DNA from: Burkholderiales bacterium
GTDB lineage: Bacteria; Pseudomonadota; Gammaproteobacteria; Burkholderiales; Casimicrobiaceae
Direction of reading: 5' to 3'
Length of the DNA: 64,000 nt
Assembly (NCBI GenBank): GCA_025354165.1
Contig: JANXNI010000035.1
Location: 19,376 to 83,375 of the forward strand
Shown: positions 25,417 through 34,134 of the stretch, piece by piece
Position numbering within the stretch: the stretch's first letter is position 1
How the letters are laid out: every line of letters starts with the position of its first letter
Translations under genes and position numbers: made by a program
The notes under the pieces: generated by a model
The model's input: the letters and a program-made list of their open reading frames with translations, nothing else
Told to the model about the DNA's origin: nothing
Database searches by the model: none

Positions 25417-27975
25417 GTGTCTGATAACTATTCCGGTGGAAAGACCACTTTCAGGTTCACGTTGCCCGGCGCACATGCGTGGCGGCTAGTCGCGACGACG
25501 GCCATTTTTTCTCTTGTGGCGCAGACTGCAGCCGCTGCACCCATCACAGTCAACTCGCTTGCAGACGACGTGTTTATGAACGCGACAGGGCAAACCTTCT
25601 CTGATGCAGCGCTGACCGTTCCGGTATCTCCGGCGTACTGCACTTTGCGGATGGCGATTACGGCAGCAAATCTTGATACCGTCGTGGGCGGTTGCGCGGC
25701 AGGCTCTGGGGCCGACACCATCGATTTCTCTGCCGCACTGAACCTGACGACCGCGACGCCAGGCACTATTACGCTCTCACAGGTGTCGATGTTCGAGGCA
25801 CCGGCCAACTACAACTCGATTCCACCCACCTGGCTGCTGGCGATTTCGACGCCAATCACGATTTCTGGCCCCGCTGCCGGGGGTGCTGCGCTGACTATCA
25901 ATGGCGGCGGGCTTGGTACAACCGCCATTGGACGTCGCACGCTAATCATCTCCGATTCGCAGGCCGCGGTTGACATGCCGGTCAGTATCTCCCGAGTCAG
26001 CTTCAAAGAGGGACGCAATGTAGGCGGCGGTGGTGGCTGCGTCTTTTCGCGTGAATCGCTCACCTTATCTGATGTTGTTTTCGAAGCGTGCGAAGCGGTG
26101 GGCGCTGCGCCCAACAGCACGGTTGGCGGCGGCGCGCTGGGTGTGAACGTCACGGGTGTTGGCGACGTGCGGCCCAACGTAACGCTTAGCAATGTTCGGT
26201 TCACCGCTAACCGTTCGACGCACGGGGCGGCGTCCGGGTCAAGCGCAGTCGGGGCAGCCTCGTTCGGGTCCAGTACGCCCAGTTACGTCGGCGATGTCAG
26301 TATCAGCGACACATCGTTTTTCGGCAACTCGGCGGAAAGCGTCGGCGCGCTGCGCATCCAGAACGCTAACAGTGCATCGCTGTTGCGGTTGAAAATTGGG
26401 TCCAACACCGCCACGTCCGCGACCGGTCAATACGGTGGTTTTGTGATCAGCACCGTGAGCGGTACCGTCGCGCTTACCAATGTTTATACCGTGGCCAACA
26501 TTGCGGGCAACCGTCGAGCCGGGGGCGGAATTTTTACCGTAGGCGCCAACGTCACTAGCGGGGACGCGGTCACGATTACCGATTCTGCCTTCATCGGTAA
26601 TTTCACGGTTGGAGCGGTCGGCTCGACCGGGGGCGACATCGGTGGTCTGGATGTGTCGACAGATTTTTTCGACGCTAACGGCAACTGTACTTACAGCCAA
26701 TTGCGCAACGTTCGCATGACCGGCGTTGAGATCAGAGAAAACCACGCTAACAAATCCGTGGGCGGCATGCGCCTGTTCTGTAGCGGTAATGCTGCACTGA
26801 CTGATATGAGCTTCAGTAACAACCAGGTCGAAGGCCTCAACACGACGGGTAGCGGTGGCAATAGCGCGGCGTTGTTAGTGGATTTGGCAACGGTCACTGT
26901 TGACAACATTCGCATTGAAAGTAACCGCACTTACGGCGGCACCATCACGCCGCCCGCGACCAACAACGGGGGCTACGGCGTGTTCACTGTGCAAGGTCCG
27001 CCCAGTTTCTCGCCGTCGGTAACCTACCCGCTTGCGCACAGCTTCACGGGAACGCGCCTTTTGTTCAAAGACAACTACGCATACGAAAATGAGGCGGGAC
27101 TCTCGTTGCGGCCCAACGGCGCGGGCCGAAACTACTCGGTGTCAAATTCGTCGTTCGTTGGCAATCACGCCAAGGGCATCACCGGGCTATTCCTTAACGC
27201 CACTGGCAATTATTCGGTGAGCAACACCACTCTGTCCGGCAACAATTCGTCGGCGGGCTCTGGGCCGCTGTTTATCAACGTTCATGCCTCCACGGGCACT
27301 AACGGGATCACGATTAACGGCGTGACCAGTGCGCGCAATTCGTCGACCTCCGATCCAATCAGCGTTGGCCAGTTCAACCCGGCGGGAGGCGCTTCGACAC
27401 CGAGTGCTGCAATCGACGTCAAGAACACGATTTTCGGGCAGTATCAATATCAAAACGGTTACCCCGGATATTGGCCGGTGCAGGCTGGCGTTACCTATAA
27501 CGTTGCCAACTCGATCATTGAAGGCTACTACGCGCCGAATCAACCTTCGGGTATCTGTGGCGTCTCGGGCGTCATCTGCAATGCGGACGCCAAACTCGAA
27601 GGGCTCGCCGACAACGGCGGCTCGGTGACCACCTACACCCACGCGCTGCGGCCCGGCAGCCCTGCGCTAGACGCAGGCGACGGCACGGGTGCCCCAGCGT
27701 TCGACCAGCGCGGCAGCGGATTCCCGCGAGTCGTCAACAGTACGATAGACATCGGCGCATTCGAATCCCCTGTGCTGACGGCGGCTTTGCCTTGCAAACT
27801 CGACATGGATGGCGACAACCAGGTGCGTGCCAACAAGGAAGGTCTGGTTTTGCTGCGTTCAATGCTAGGCTTCACTGGCGCTGCGGTAGTCAACGGCACC
27901 GGAATTTCCCAAGCTCAATGGGATTCCGCCCGTAATAATTTGAACGCCAACTGCGGCACCAGCTTCGCGCCCTGA
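25417..27975 (+). CDS. Secreted beta-helix protein with choice-of-anchor Q-like and dockerin-like C-terminus
   Basis: An 852-residue exported protein. The start is GTG 25417, chosen because GGAGGGG lies 4 bases upstream; the open frame beyond has no signal. The signal peptide ends near AAA-APITVNSLADD. Then come a CSLREP-like segment (YCTLRMAITAANLDT), long right-handed beta-helix repeats, and a closing region like choice-of-anchor Q domains (GLADNGGSVTTYTHALRPGS, PALDAG, FDQRGSGFPR, DIGAFES). The last 60 residues form a dockerin-like module: CKLDMDGDNQVRANKEGLVL, LRSMLGFTGA, ending NANCGTSFAP, almost the same terminus as the preceding gene. An inverted repeat CGCGCC-TGAT-GGCGCG (27988-28003) may be a terminator. 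Probably surface-exposed. Confidence 0.82.
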   Translation: MSDNYSGGKTTFRFTLPGAHAWRLVATTAIFSLVAQTAAAAPITVNSLADDVFMNATGQTFSDAALTVPVSPAYCTLRMAITAANLDTVVGGCAAGSGADTIDFSAALNLTTATPGTITLSQVSMFEAPANYNSIPPTWLLAISTPITISGPAAGGAALTINGGGLGTTAIGRRTLIISDSQAAVDMPVSISRVSFKEGRNVGGGGGCVFSRESLTLSDVVFEACEAVGAAPNSTVGGGALGVNVTGVGDVRPNVTLSNVRFTANRSTHGAASGSSAVGAASFGSSTPSYVGDVSISDTSFFGNSAESVGALRIQNANSASLLRLKIGSNTATSATGQYGGFVISTVSGTVALTNVYTVANIAGNRRAGGGIFTVGANVTSGDAVTITDSAFIGNFTVGAVGSTGGDIGGLDVSTDFFDANGNCTYSQLRNVRMTGVEIRENHANKSVGGMRLFCSGNAALTDMSFSNNQVEGLNTTGSGGNSAALLVDLATVTVDNIRIESNRTYGGTITPPATNNGGYGVFTVQGPPSFSPSVTYPLAHSFTGTRLLFKDNYAYENEAGLSLRPNGAGRNYSVSNSSFVGNHAKGITGLFLNATGNYSVSNTTLSGNNSSAGSGPLFINVHASTGTNGITINGVTSARNSSTSDPISVGQFNPAGGASTPSAAIDVKNTIFGQYQYQNGYPGYWPVQAGVTYNVANSIIEGYYAPNQPSGICGVSGVICNADAKLEGLADNGGSVTTYTHALRPGSPALDAGDGTGAPAFDQRGSGFPRVVNSTIDIGAFESPVLTAALPCKLDMDGDNQVRANKEGLVLLRSMLGFTGAAVVNGTGISQAQWDSARNNLNANCGTSFAP

Positions 27976-28033
27976 GAGGCGGCACACCGCGCCTGATGGC
28001 GCGTTAGTATTCGACGTCTGCCGTCTTAGCGCT

Positions 28034-29365
28034 TCAATCGATGGAGGTCAGCACTGCGGCATCGTGAAAACCATGCTGGAGTTCAAGGTCAACGGGTGAG
28101 AAAGCAAGCTGCGTGAACAGCGCAAAGATCATCTGCTTTTGCGGATCGATTCGAAAGTAGGTGTTGTAACCGCCGCTCCAGCCGTAGGTGCCGGGCGAGC
28201 CCAGCCACGCTTTGTCGTCCGCCTTCCGAATGGCGACGCCCAGCCCGAATGATTGGCCGGGAAGAAACGGCAGCGGGATGCTATCGACCTGACTCGTCGT
28301 CATCAGCTCCACAGATTTGCGGCTCAGGATCCGTGCGCCGTCGAGTGCGCCGCCGTTTAGCAGCATCTGCGAGAAGCGCAGGAAGTCCGCTGCCGTGCCG
28401 AAGAGGTTGCCGCCTGCAGAGAGGAACTTTGGCGCCATCGGATCGAGCGGCGTTCGCACCAGTCCGCGAACGGGATCCAGCGCGTACGTCGACACAACGC
28501 GCGAGCGCTTGACTTCGGGTACTGTGAAGAACGTATCGGCCATTCCGAGCGGAACGAATATCTGCTCACTCAACGCAACGTCGAGCCGCTTGCCCGTGAT
28601 TACCTCGATCACGCGGCCAAGAACAATCGTGGCCGGGCCATAACGGAACGCCGCACCGGGCTGCATTTCGAGCGGCGACGCAGCGAGGTGGGTCACGTAT
28701 TCTTTGAGCGTGAACTCCTGATTCGCTGGCAGCGCTTTGACGGCCTCGCGTCGCAGTCTGGCCGCGGGCGAGTCACGCGGCGGCAGGCCGATGAAGCCCG
28801 CGCGATGTGTCATGAGATCGAGAATCGTAATGGGACGTTCGACTGGTACGAGCTCAAAACCACCCGGCGCGTCTTTGCGCTCGACCGCAACGGACATGTT
28901 GGCAAACGCGGGCAAAAACTTCGAAACGGGATCGGAAAGCTGCAACTGCCCGCGCTCCAAAAGTTGCAGCGCGGCGACCGTAGCGATCGGCTTGGTCATT
29001 GACTGCAACTGGAAAATGTCGTCGGGCCGCATCGCGCGCTTGCTCTCGAGATCGGCGAATCCGTAAGCCTTCGTCGATACCAGCTTGCCGCGCCGCGCGA
29101 TCAGCGTGACAGCTCCGGCAACTTTGTGATCGCGTTGCATTCGCTCGATGAATTCGTCCACTTGAGACAGTTGCTCAATTGATATACCGACAGCCTCGGG
29201 CGCGGCGGTTGGAAAGGACGGAGCCCCAGATACTGCGGTGCACGCAGCGAGCAACGAAAGTAAGCCAAATGCGGCCGCAGCCATCGTCGTAGCGCTGGCA
29301 CAGTCTGTCCAGTACGATCTCGCCGTAGGTCGTCGCTCAGATGGAAAACGGGGCGTTGGGGTCAT
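28034..29365 (-). CDS. Serine hydrolase of the beta-lactamase/EstB family (lipoprotein)
   Basis: A 443-residue class C beta-lactamase-fold hydrolase. The nucleophile motif is SMTK (FQLQSMTKPIATVAALQLLE), and a conserved FRYGPATIVLGRVIEVITG supplies the catalytic Tyr; a third box is present near GYNTYFRIDP. The N-terminus has a hydrophobic segment with LLAAC, a candidate lipobox, after an unusually long charged region. ATG 29365 is taken instead of a TTG at 29380. Family members are mostly esterases or peptidases rather than antibiotic-destroying enzymes. Substrate unknown. Confidence 0.87.
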   Translation of the reverse strand: MTPTPRFPSERRPTARSYWTDCASATTMAAAAFGLLSLLAACTAVSGAPSFPTAAPEAVGISIEQLSQVDEFIERMQRDHKVAGAVTLIARRGKLVSTKAYGFADLESKRAMRPDDIFQLQSMTKPIATVAALQLLERGQLQLSDPVSKFLPAFANMSVAVERKDAPGGFELVPVERPITILDLMTHRAGFIGLPPRDSPAARLRREAVKALPANQEFTLKEYVTHLAASPLEMQPGAAFRYGPATIVLGRVIEVITGKRLDVALSEQIFVPLGMADTFFTVPEVKRSRVVSTYALDPVRGLVRTPLDPMAPKFLSAGGNLFGTAADFLRFSQMLLNGGALDGARILSRKSVELMTTSQVDSIPLPFLPGQSFGLGVAIRKADDKAWLGSPGTYGWSGGYNTYFRIDPQKQMIFALFTQLAFSPVDLELQHGFHDAAVLTSID

Positions 29366-29802
29366 TTTGTCACCGATCAAAATGAGGGATCATGCCCAAT
29401 CTATCACTGACTCCATCGAACGTCGAGGCGCACCGCACGCCTTCGGCGCTCTCTATTGATCCATTGAGGTAAAGCCCCGCTTTGGCGGGGGACTCGCCCC
29501 GCTGTGACCGTGTGTTGCGGTCATCGACGGTTCCGAATTTCTCCGAAGTACGCGGTGAGTTCTGTGGGGATTTGCCAAGGGGACGAGTGCGATTGGAGTA
29601 GCGAGGCGAATCCCGGATCGAAGCTACGCTGCGAAGGCCATCGTGGCGAATGGGTATTGGGTGTGGCGCTGGTGGCAATTGGTGCGTGGAGATTGATGCA
29701 CGGGTGACGCTTCCCACGGTGCGTGGCAAACCCTGTTTTTTCTTCGCGGCCGGGCAACCGTTGCATTCGCCCGAAGGCCCGCAGCTGACCGGGTTCGCCA
29801 AA
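29366..29802. other. Intergenic region with one hairpin
   Basis: No gene with family similarity is seen. AGCCCCGC-TTTG-GCGGGG around 29471-29486 can form a hairpin, but no T-run follows on either strand. The remainder is unassigned. Confidence 0.4.
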
Positions 29803-29830
29803 TCGCGCCCGCTTTTTGCGGATTCACACC
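29803..29830 (+). promoter_or_regulatory. LytTR-type direct repeat, site 4
   Basis: TCGCGCCC (29803-29810) and TCACACC (29824-29830) start exactly 21 bases apart with a T-rich spacer, as at three other sites near 32.2, 32.37 and 33.87 kb. It is the most diverged copy. The next plus-strand gene is the small exported peptide at 30068. Confidence 0.5.
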
Positions 29831-30067
29831 ACTGATGTGCGAATTGGTCTTGCCGCGATTGTGTCGATAAAACGCGACGAATACAGTTCGTCCATGGCAA
29901 ACGAATCTTCAATCCCCCAAGCACGAACGACACGCCACAAGAGTGTCGCCTTCACGCTGATTGCAGAACCGTTTTGCTCGCGCAACACACCGAATTTAGC
30001 CAGATGTTGCGCCAACTGGCACGTGAACAATCCGTCGAACCCAATTTCCCGCTGAAAGGCCACCAAC

Positions 30068-30268
30068 ATGAAATCCTCCCTAACTCTCCGCCTCGTTTCC
30101 GCCGCAGTCTCCATTGCTGTAACGGCGGGCATCTTTTCGGCTGTCATCTCGATTGCCGAACAACCCCAACCCGATGGCAGCGTTCGCCTCGCTCACACTG
30201 TAGTCGGATCGCCGCAAGCGGTCGCACCAACGCTATTCGCCCAAGCGCCAACGGCGCAAGCTCGGTAG
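30068..30268 (+). CDS. Small exported or membrane peptide, hypothetical
   Basis: A 66-residue open frame with a hydrophobic N-terminal segment (MKSSLTLRLVSAAVSIAVTA, GIFSAVISIAEQP) that looks like a signal peptide or single membrane span, followed by a short polar tail. GAAAGG lies 8 bases before the ATG. No family is recognised. A LytTR-type direct repeat lies about 240 bases upstream. It could be chance coding, but the ribosome site and hydrophobic start favour a real gene. Confidence 0.5.
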   Translation: MKSSLTLRLVSAAVSIAVTAGIFSAVISIAEQPQPDGSVRLAHTVVGSPQAVAPTLFAQAPTAQAR

Positions 30269-30385
30269 TGTGGCTGTCGCGTTTAGGTGTCGGTGCTCCG
30301 CGAGCATCGACGTTACGCGGATTTTCTAGGCGCGACCCGCGCAGGACTAACGTTGTCTCTGAACTGTTCAAACATCGCTAGCTAG

Positions 30386-30487
30386 CAGCTTTTCCATGAA
30401 AGCCATACTGAATAGGGGCTGTCAGCCAAATTGACGCGTTGTCGATAAGATGTGTTTTGTGGCTTAAGCCCATGTAAAACAAGCTTC
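30386..30487 (-). repeat. MITE-like dispersed element, copy F
   Basis: About 100 bases between CAGCTTTTCCATGAAAGCC and GGCTTAAGCCCATG...CAAGCTT. Read on the minus strand it shares TTATCGAC, a GCCCCTATTCAGTATGGC block and a GGCTTTCATGGAAAAGCTG end with the other copies. Confidence 0.7.
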
Positions 30488-30532
30488 TTGGATCGGAGTT
30501 GTTATCCGTCTGATCCGTTTATCATTCGCAAT

Positions 30533-32086
30533 TCATTGCACCAACGACAGCCCACATTGCGTCACCAGGTAATCGCGAATCAGCGGCCAGGTATTGCGGG
30601 TAGCGTTGGTTGAAAACGTAATGCCGCCGATGACGGCGTTGCCTGTGATGCCAAGCGCGATGCGAGTACCAATGAGCATATCGGTCGTCGCTAATACCCG
30701 TCCGTCGCCGTCAATGTCGAGTTTGCAGTTTTGGTAGCCGAACGGGCCGCCGTCATAACGAACAGCGCAAAAATCGCCGCTTGAGGCACTCTCGCAATAG
30801 CCCGCGAGAACTATCTTTCCGTCAGGCTGCAATGCGAGCGCTCGACCGTTGGCGTTGCCGTTACCCACTGCGGTGATGACCTTGCCGGTACCGCCAAAAC
30901 TTGTGTCCAGCGCGCCGTTGCCGTGATATCTAACGAGGCAGAAGTTGAGGAAGAGACCAGTGTCGCATTCGCCCGCGACCAATAGCTTGCCGTCTGGCTG
31001 CAGCGCCATAGCGTGCGCGAAATCGGTTAGGCTGCCGACAGGAGTGATGACTGTGGAAGATGGGCCAAAACTTCCATCAAGAGAGCCGTCAGAGTTGTAG
31101 CGTACAACACAGAAATCTTGGGTATTGGAGGCCCCACGACAATCGCCTGCCAGCACCATCCTGCCGTCCGGCTGCAATGCGATGACTCTGACATAGGCGC
31201 TGTCGGCACCGACGGTGACGAATACCTTGCCGGTACCGTTGAAACTCTGGTCGAGCGTGCCGGCAACGTTGTAACGAACAGCGCAGAATCCGTATATCGC
31301 TGGCCCGAAGCAGTAGCCCGCAACCAGAACCTTGCCGTCGATTTGCAAGCTCATGGTGGTCGCAATATTCGTGACACCGCCGACGGGGGCGGTGAACACC
31401 TTGCCCGGGTCGGAGCCGCCAAAGGTAGCGTCCAACGTGCCGTTATTGTTGTAGCGCACGACACAGAACAGCGTGGCACCGTTGGTGCAACCGCCAGCCA
31501 CCAGTATCTTGCCGTCGGGTTGCAGCACGACGGTATTTGCGATATCCGTCATGTTTCCAGCAGGAGGTTCTGGGCCAACAGGTGTGATGACCTTGCCGGT
31601 ACCACTACCAAAATTTGCAGTGTCCAGCGTGCCGTTACCGTTGTAGCGCACGGCGCAGAATGCATGATAAGTAGCCGTTGTCTGACAGTGACCGACAAGA
31701 AGGAATTTGCCATCCGGCTGCAGTGCCATCGCCGTGGCGAAATCGTCCAGATTACCTACCGCAGTAATGACCTTGCCACCGTTGCCAAAGGTAGGATCAA
31801 GAACGCCCAGTGAGTCGTAGCGCACAACACAGAAGTCAAAGTATGACGCGCCGGTGCAAGTTCCGCCCAGTAACACTTTGCCGTCGGGCTGCACAATCAC
31901 GGCTGCGGCGGCGTCTGAACCATTGCCCACCGGCGTGACTACCTTGCCAGGGCCGAGTGGGCTCCCAGTCGCCCAGAACGGATCAAGCGTGCCCGGTTGC
32001 CCCACCGTGGCCTGCGCAGCGAAGCTGTAGGTGAGCGCAAGCGCAGACGCGATGATTAATTTGCGGATTTGATCCAGAGTAAGCAT
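30533..32086 (-). CDS. Secreted delta-60 repeat protein with dockerin-like C-terminus
   Basis: A 517-residue exported protein with a signal peptide ending near AQA-T. It is built of about eight delta-60 repeats, each with a pattern like ALQPDGKxLVAG...FCxVRYNxxGxLDxxFGxxGKVxT, which probably form a beta-propeller. The last 64 residues are a dockerin-like module: CKLDIDGDGRVLATTDMLIG, TRIALGITG, ending VTQCGLSL. ATG 32086 is chosen for the signal peptide; the frame is open to 32146. A LytTR-type direct repeat lies about 104 bases upstream on the same strand. Delta-60 proteins are secreted and mostly uncharacterised. Confidence 0.85.
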   Translation of the reverse strand: MLTLDQIRKLIIASALALTYSFAAQATVGQPGTLDPFWATGSPLGPGKVVTPVGNGSDAAAAVIVQPDGKVLLGGTCTGASYFDFCVVRYDSLGVLDPTFGNGGKVITAVGNLDDFATAMALQPDGKFLLVGHCQTTATYHAFCAVRYNGNGTLDTANFGSGTGKVITPVGPEPPAGNMTDIANTVVLQPDGKILVAGGCTNGATLFCVVRYNNNGTLDATFGGSDPGKVFTAPVGGVTNIATTMSLQIDGKVLVAGYCFGPAIYGFCAVRYNVAGTLDQSFNGTGKVFVTVGADSAYVRVIALQPDGRMVLAGDCRGASNTQDFCVVRYNSDGSLDGSFGPSSTVITPVGSLTDFAHAMALQPDGKLLVAGECDTGLFLNFCLVRYHGNGALDTSFGGTGKVITAVGNGNANGRALALQPDGKIVLAGYCESASSGDFCAVRYDGGPFGYQNCKLDIDGDGRVLATTDMLIGTRIALGITGNAVIGGITFSTNATRNTWPLIRDYLVTQCGLSLVQ

Positions 32087-32189
32087 GAGATTCTTTGACC
32101 GGCAACGGCAACCGCGAACAGTATTGATGCCGCAAAGTACGGGCAAGCAGGCTGTGAAACAACGCGAGGCCGACGAATCAATGTGTAAT

Positions 32190-32220
32190 GGGTGTGAACC
32201 CTGAAAAAACGGGTGTGGTT
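32190..32220 (-). promoter_or_regulatory. LytTR-type direct repeat, site 1
   Basis: On the minus strand CCACACCC and TCACACCC are spaced 21 bases start to start, with a TTTTTTCA spacer, and GATTCGTCGGCC lies shortly downstream. It stands about 104 bases before the delta-60 gene. The same arrangement occurs at 32363 and 33871. Confidence 0.6.
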
Positions 32221-32362
32221 TTGTGAATTTGTGTAAATGCGGGAGGGCACGCTAATTGGAATCCCGCGCGACCGCGCGCCAAGGGCCCGCCGGTGATTTA
32301 GAACAGTGGCGGGCGGTGCGACCCCGTGCCCCTATGCGTTACCAGCTCGCAAGCAAGCAAAA

Positions 32363-32391
32363 CCACGCCCCGTTTACCTTTGTCTACACCG
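32363..32391 (+). promoter_or_regulatory. LytTR-type direct repeat, site 3
   Basis: CCACGCCC (32363-32370) and CTACACCG (32384-32391), 21 bases apart, are followed by TTTCGTCGGC and a possible -10 box TATGCT (32422-32427). It stands 125 bases before the haloperoxidase-like gene and 145 bases from site 1 in divergent orientation. Confidence 0.6.
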
Positions 32392-32515
32392 TTAATTTCC
32401 GGTTTCGTCGGCGAGAAATTGTATGCTGGAGCGTGCGCCTCTACCGTGTCGTTCAAGCAACAGCCGTTGCCCGAACCCCGGGGTCATTGAACCCTCCCAA
32501 TCGATGGAGTGCACG

Positions 32516-33820
32516 ATGAATATTTTCGCGCTTAGAGGTCACGCTTTGTTCTACTTGCTCTGCGCCATATCGCTTATTACAGGATGCCAGGGAGATGCCA
32601 CTGCCGAGCGCCCCGATACCGCCGCAGTGGCAAAGTGGAATCAACTGGCTATGGATGCCGTGGTGAAATTCAACACCAATGACGCAGCGGGCGGCATTCC
32701 GCCGATGATCGAATCGCGGATGTATGCGATGGCCTTTAGTGCAGCGCATGATGCCCTGAATGCCATTGATCCGCGCTATCAGCCCTATCTCACGCGGGCC
32801 AGCGCTGCTAATGCGTCCCCCGATGCAGCGGTCGCTGCTGCCATTCACGATGTCATGGTCGGGCAGTTGCCGCCGTTGCAGGCGGATCTCGACCAAGCCT
32901 ACGGCGCCGCGCTCGCCGCGATCGCGGATGGGGAGAAAAAAACCAACGGCGTTGCGCTCGGCAAGCAAATGGCCGCGGCCATTACAGCCGCCCGCCAAAC
33001 CGACGGCAGCGCTGGCGCGCAAACGCCTTATGTGCCCGGAACCGCTCCCGGCAACTATCGTTTCACGCCGCCATTTGACGGGCCACCTTTCAACGGCTTG
33101 GCGGCGCTACCGGCTTGGGGCAGCGTCAGGCCCTTCGTCGCCACCAGCGGCGCGCAATTTCGCGCGCCACCGCCCTACCGCGTCACCGACGCGCCCTACA
33201 CCAAGGACTTCAACGAAATCAAGACTCTAGGTGCCGCCACTGGCAGTACCCGCACGCCCGACCAGTCCGAGATCGGTCGCTTCTGGCTGGAGAGTTCACC
33301 GGTTGGCTGGAATCGGATCGCCGCCACACTCGCCAAATCGCGCAACCTGAACGGCTGGGATCAAGCGCGACTGTTTGCCCTCGTGCATCTCGCCGTAGCC
33401 GACAGCTACATCGGCTCATTGGACTCCAAATATTTCTACAACTTCTGGCGTCCCATTACTGCGGTGCGTCTTGCCGACACCGATGGCAACCCGGACACGG
33501 CGGGGGACCCTGCCTGGCAAACCTTCGATCCGGTGACGCCGCCCGTTCCAGACTATCCGTCGGCTCACGCGAGTGCCGGCGGCGCTGCGGCAGCCGTGCT
33601 ACGTGGTGTGTTCGCCAGCGATGACATCGCGTTCTCGCAAACCAGCACTTCGCTGCCCGGCGTCACCCGAACGTTTGCCAAACTGTCTCTCGCAGCCGCT
33701 GAAAACTGCTTGTCGCGAATCTATGTGGGCTACCACTTCCGGCTCGCGGTTGACGAAGGCCTTAAGCAGGGAGACCAACTCGGCAAGCTGGTCGTGCAAA
33801 GCCGCTTGCAGCCACTTTGA
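32516..33820 (+). CDS. Vanadium-dependent haloperoxidase/PAP2-like lipoprotein
   Basis: A 434-residue exported protein with a candidate lipobox (SLITGC at about residue 23). The vanadate/phosphate pocket motifs of the haloperoxidase-PAP2 superfamily are present: KYFYNFWRPITAVR, PDYPSAHASAGGAAA and SRIYVGYHFRLAVDEG. These supply the Lys/Arg, Ser-His and Arg-His residues. Members oxidise halides or act as phosphatases; which applies is not visible. ATG 32516 has TGGAG upstream, and ATG 32504 is an alternative. Its upstream LytTR-type repeat suggests control by the two-component system encoded 0.3 kb downstream. Confidence 0.87.
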   Translation: MNIFALRGHALFYLLCAISLITGCQGDATAERPDTAAVAKWNQLAMDAVVKFNTNDAAGGIPPMIESRMYAMAFSAAHDALNAIDPRYQPYLTRASAANASPDAAVAAAIHDVMVGQLPPLQADLDQAYGAALAAIADGEKKTNGVALGKQMAAAITAARQTDGSAGAQTPYVPGTAPGNYRFTPPFDGPPFNGLAALPAWGSVRPFVATSGAQFRAPPPYRVTDAPYTKDFNEIKTLGAATGSTRTPDQSEIGRFWLESSPVGWNRIAATLAKSRNLNGWDQARLFALVHLAVADSYIGSLDSKYFYNFWRPITAVRLADTDGNPDTAGDPAWQTFDPVTPPVPDYPSAHASAGGAAAAVLRGVFASDDIAFSQTSTSLPGVTRTFAKLSLAAAENCLSRIYVGYHFRLAVDEGLKQGDQLGKLVVQSRLQPL

Positions 33821-33870
33821 GATTGCGTGACATCGTCGCAGCGGCTGGGTGATGTCAGCAAATCGCAAAA

Positions 33871-33899
33871 CCACACCCGCTTTTTCACAACTCACACCG
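33871..33899 (+). promoter_or_regulatory. LytTR-type direct repeat, site 2 (before the sensor operon)
   Basis: CCACACCC (33871-33878) and TCACACCG (33892-33899), 21 bases apart with a CTTTTTCA spacer, are followed by GGATTCGTCGGCC (33909-33921). It lies 50 bases after the haloperoxidase gene and about 230 bases before the histidine kinase, suggesting autoregulation of the lytS/lytTR-type operon. Confidence 0.6.
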
Positions 33900-34008
33900 C
33901 AATTTGCGGGATTCGTCGGCCCCAATTGGCGCGGGGGTGGCCGCTACGCTAACTTGCGGCGGTGGCCATTGGGGCGCACATGATGTCCTTCAAACACCAG
34001 GGGATGCG

Positions 34009-34134
34009 ATGAAATCTCTGCCGATACGTTTCGACCCGAGGTGCGGTCAGCACTACGTCGTCTTGACCGGCACGGTTTGCGCGCTGCGGTACCGCTTGCC
34101 AGACCTGGCCATGATCCGGATTCAATGCAGATGA
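34009..34134 (+). CDS. Possible 41-residue leader peptide before the sensor kinase
   Basis: A short frame MKSLPIRFDPRCGQHYVVLT... starts at ATG 34009 with AGGGG 6 bases upstream. Its TGA (34132-34134) overlaps the ATG at 34131, a possible start of the kinase (ATGA). It may be a translational leader that couples to the kinase, or simply mark a longer mutated N-terminus. No family is recognised. Confidence 0.35.
   Translation: MKSLPIRFDPRCGQHYVVLTGTVCALRYRLPDLAMIRIQCR

Noticed and set aside
29471..29486. GC hairpin upstream of the serine hydrolase
   Set aside because: No T-run on either strand, so it is not called a terminator.
29824..30147. Minus-strand open frame of 107 codons
   Set aside because: No start context, no family pattern, and it overlaps the small exported peptide and a LytTR-type site on the other strand.
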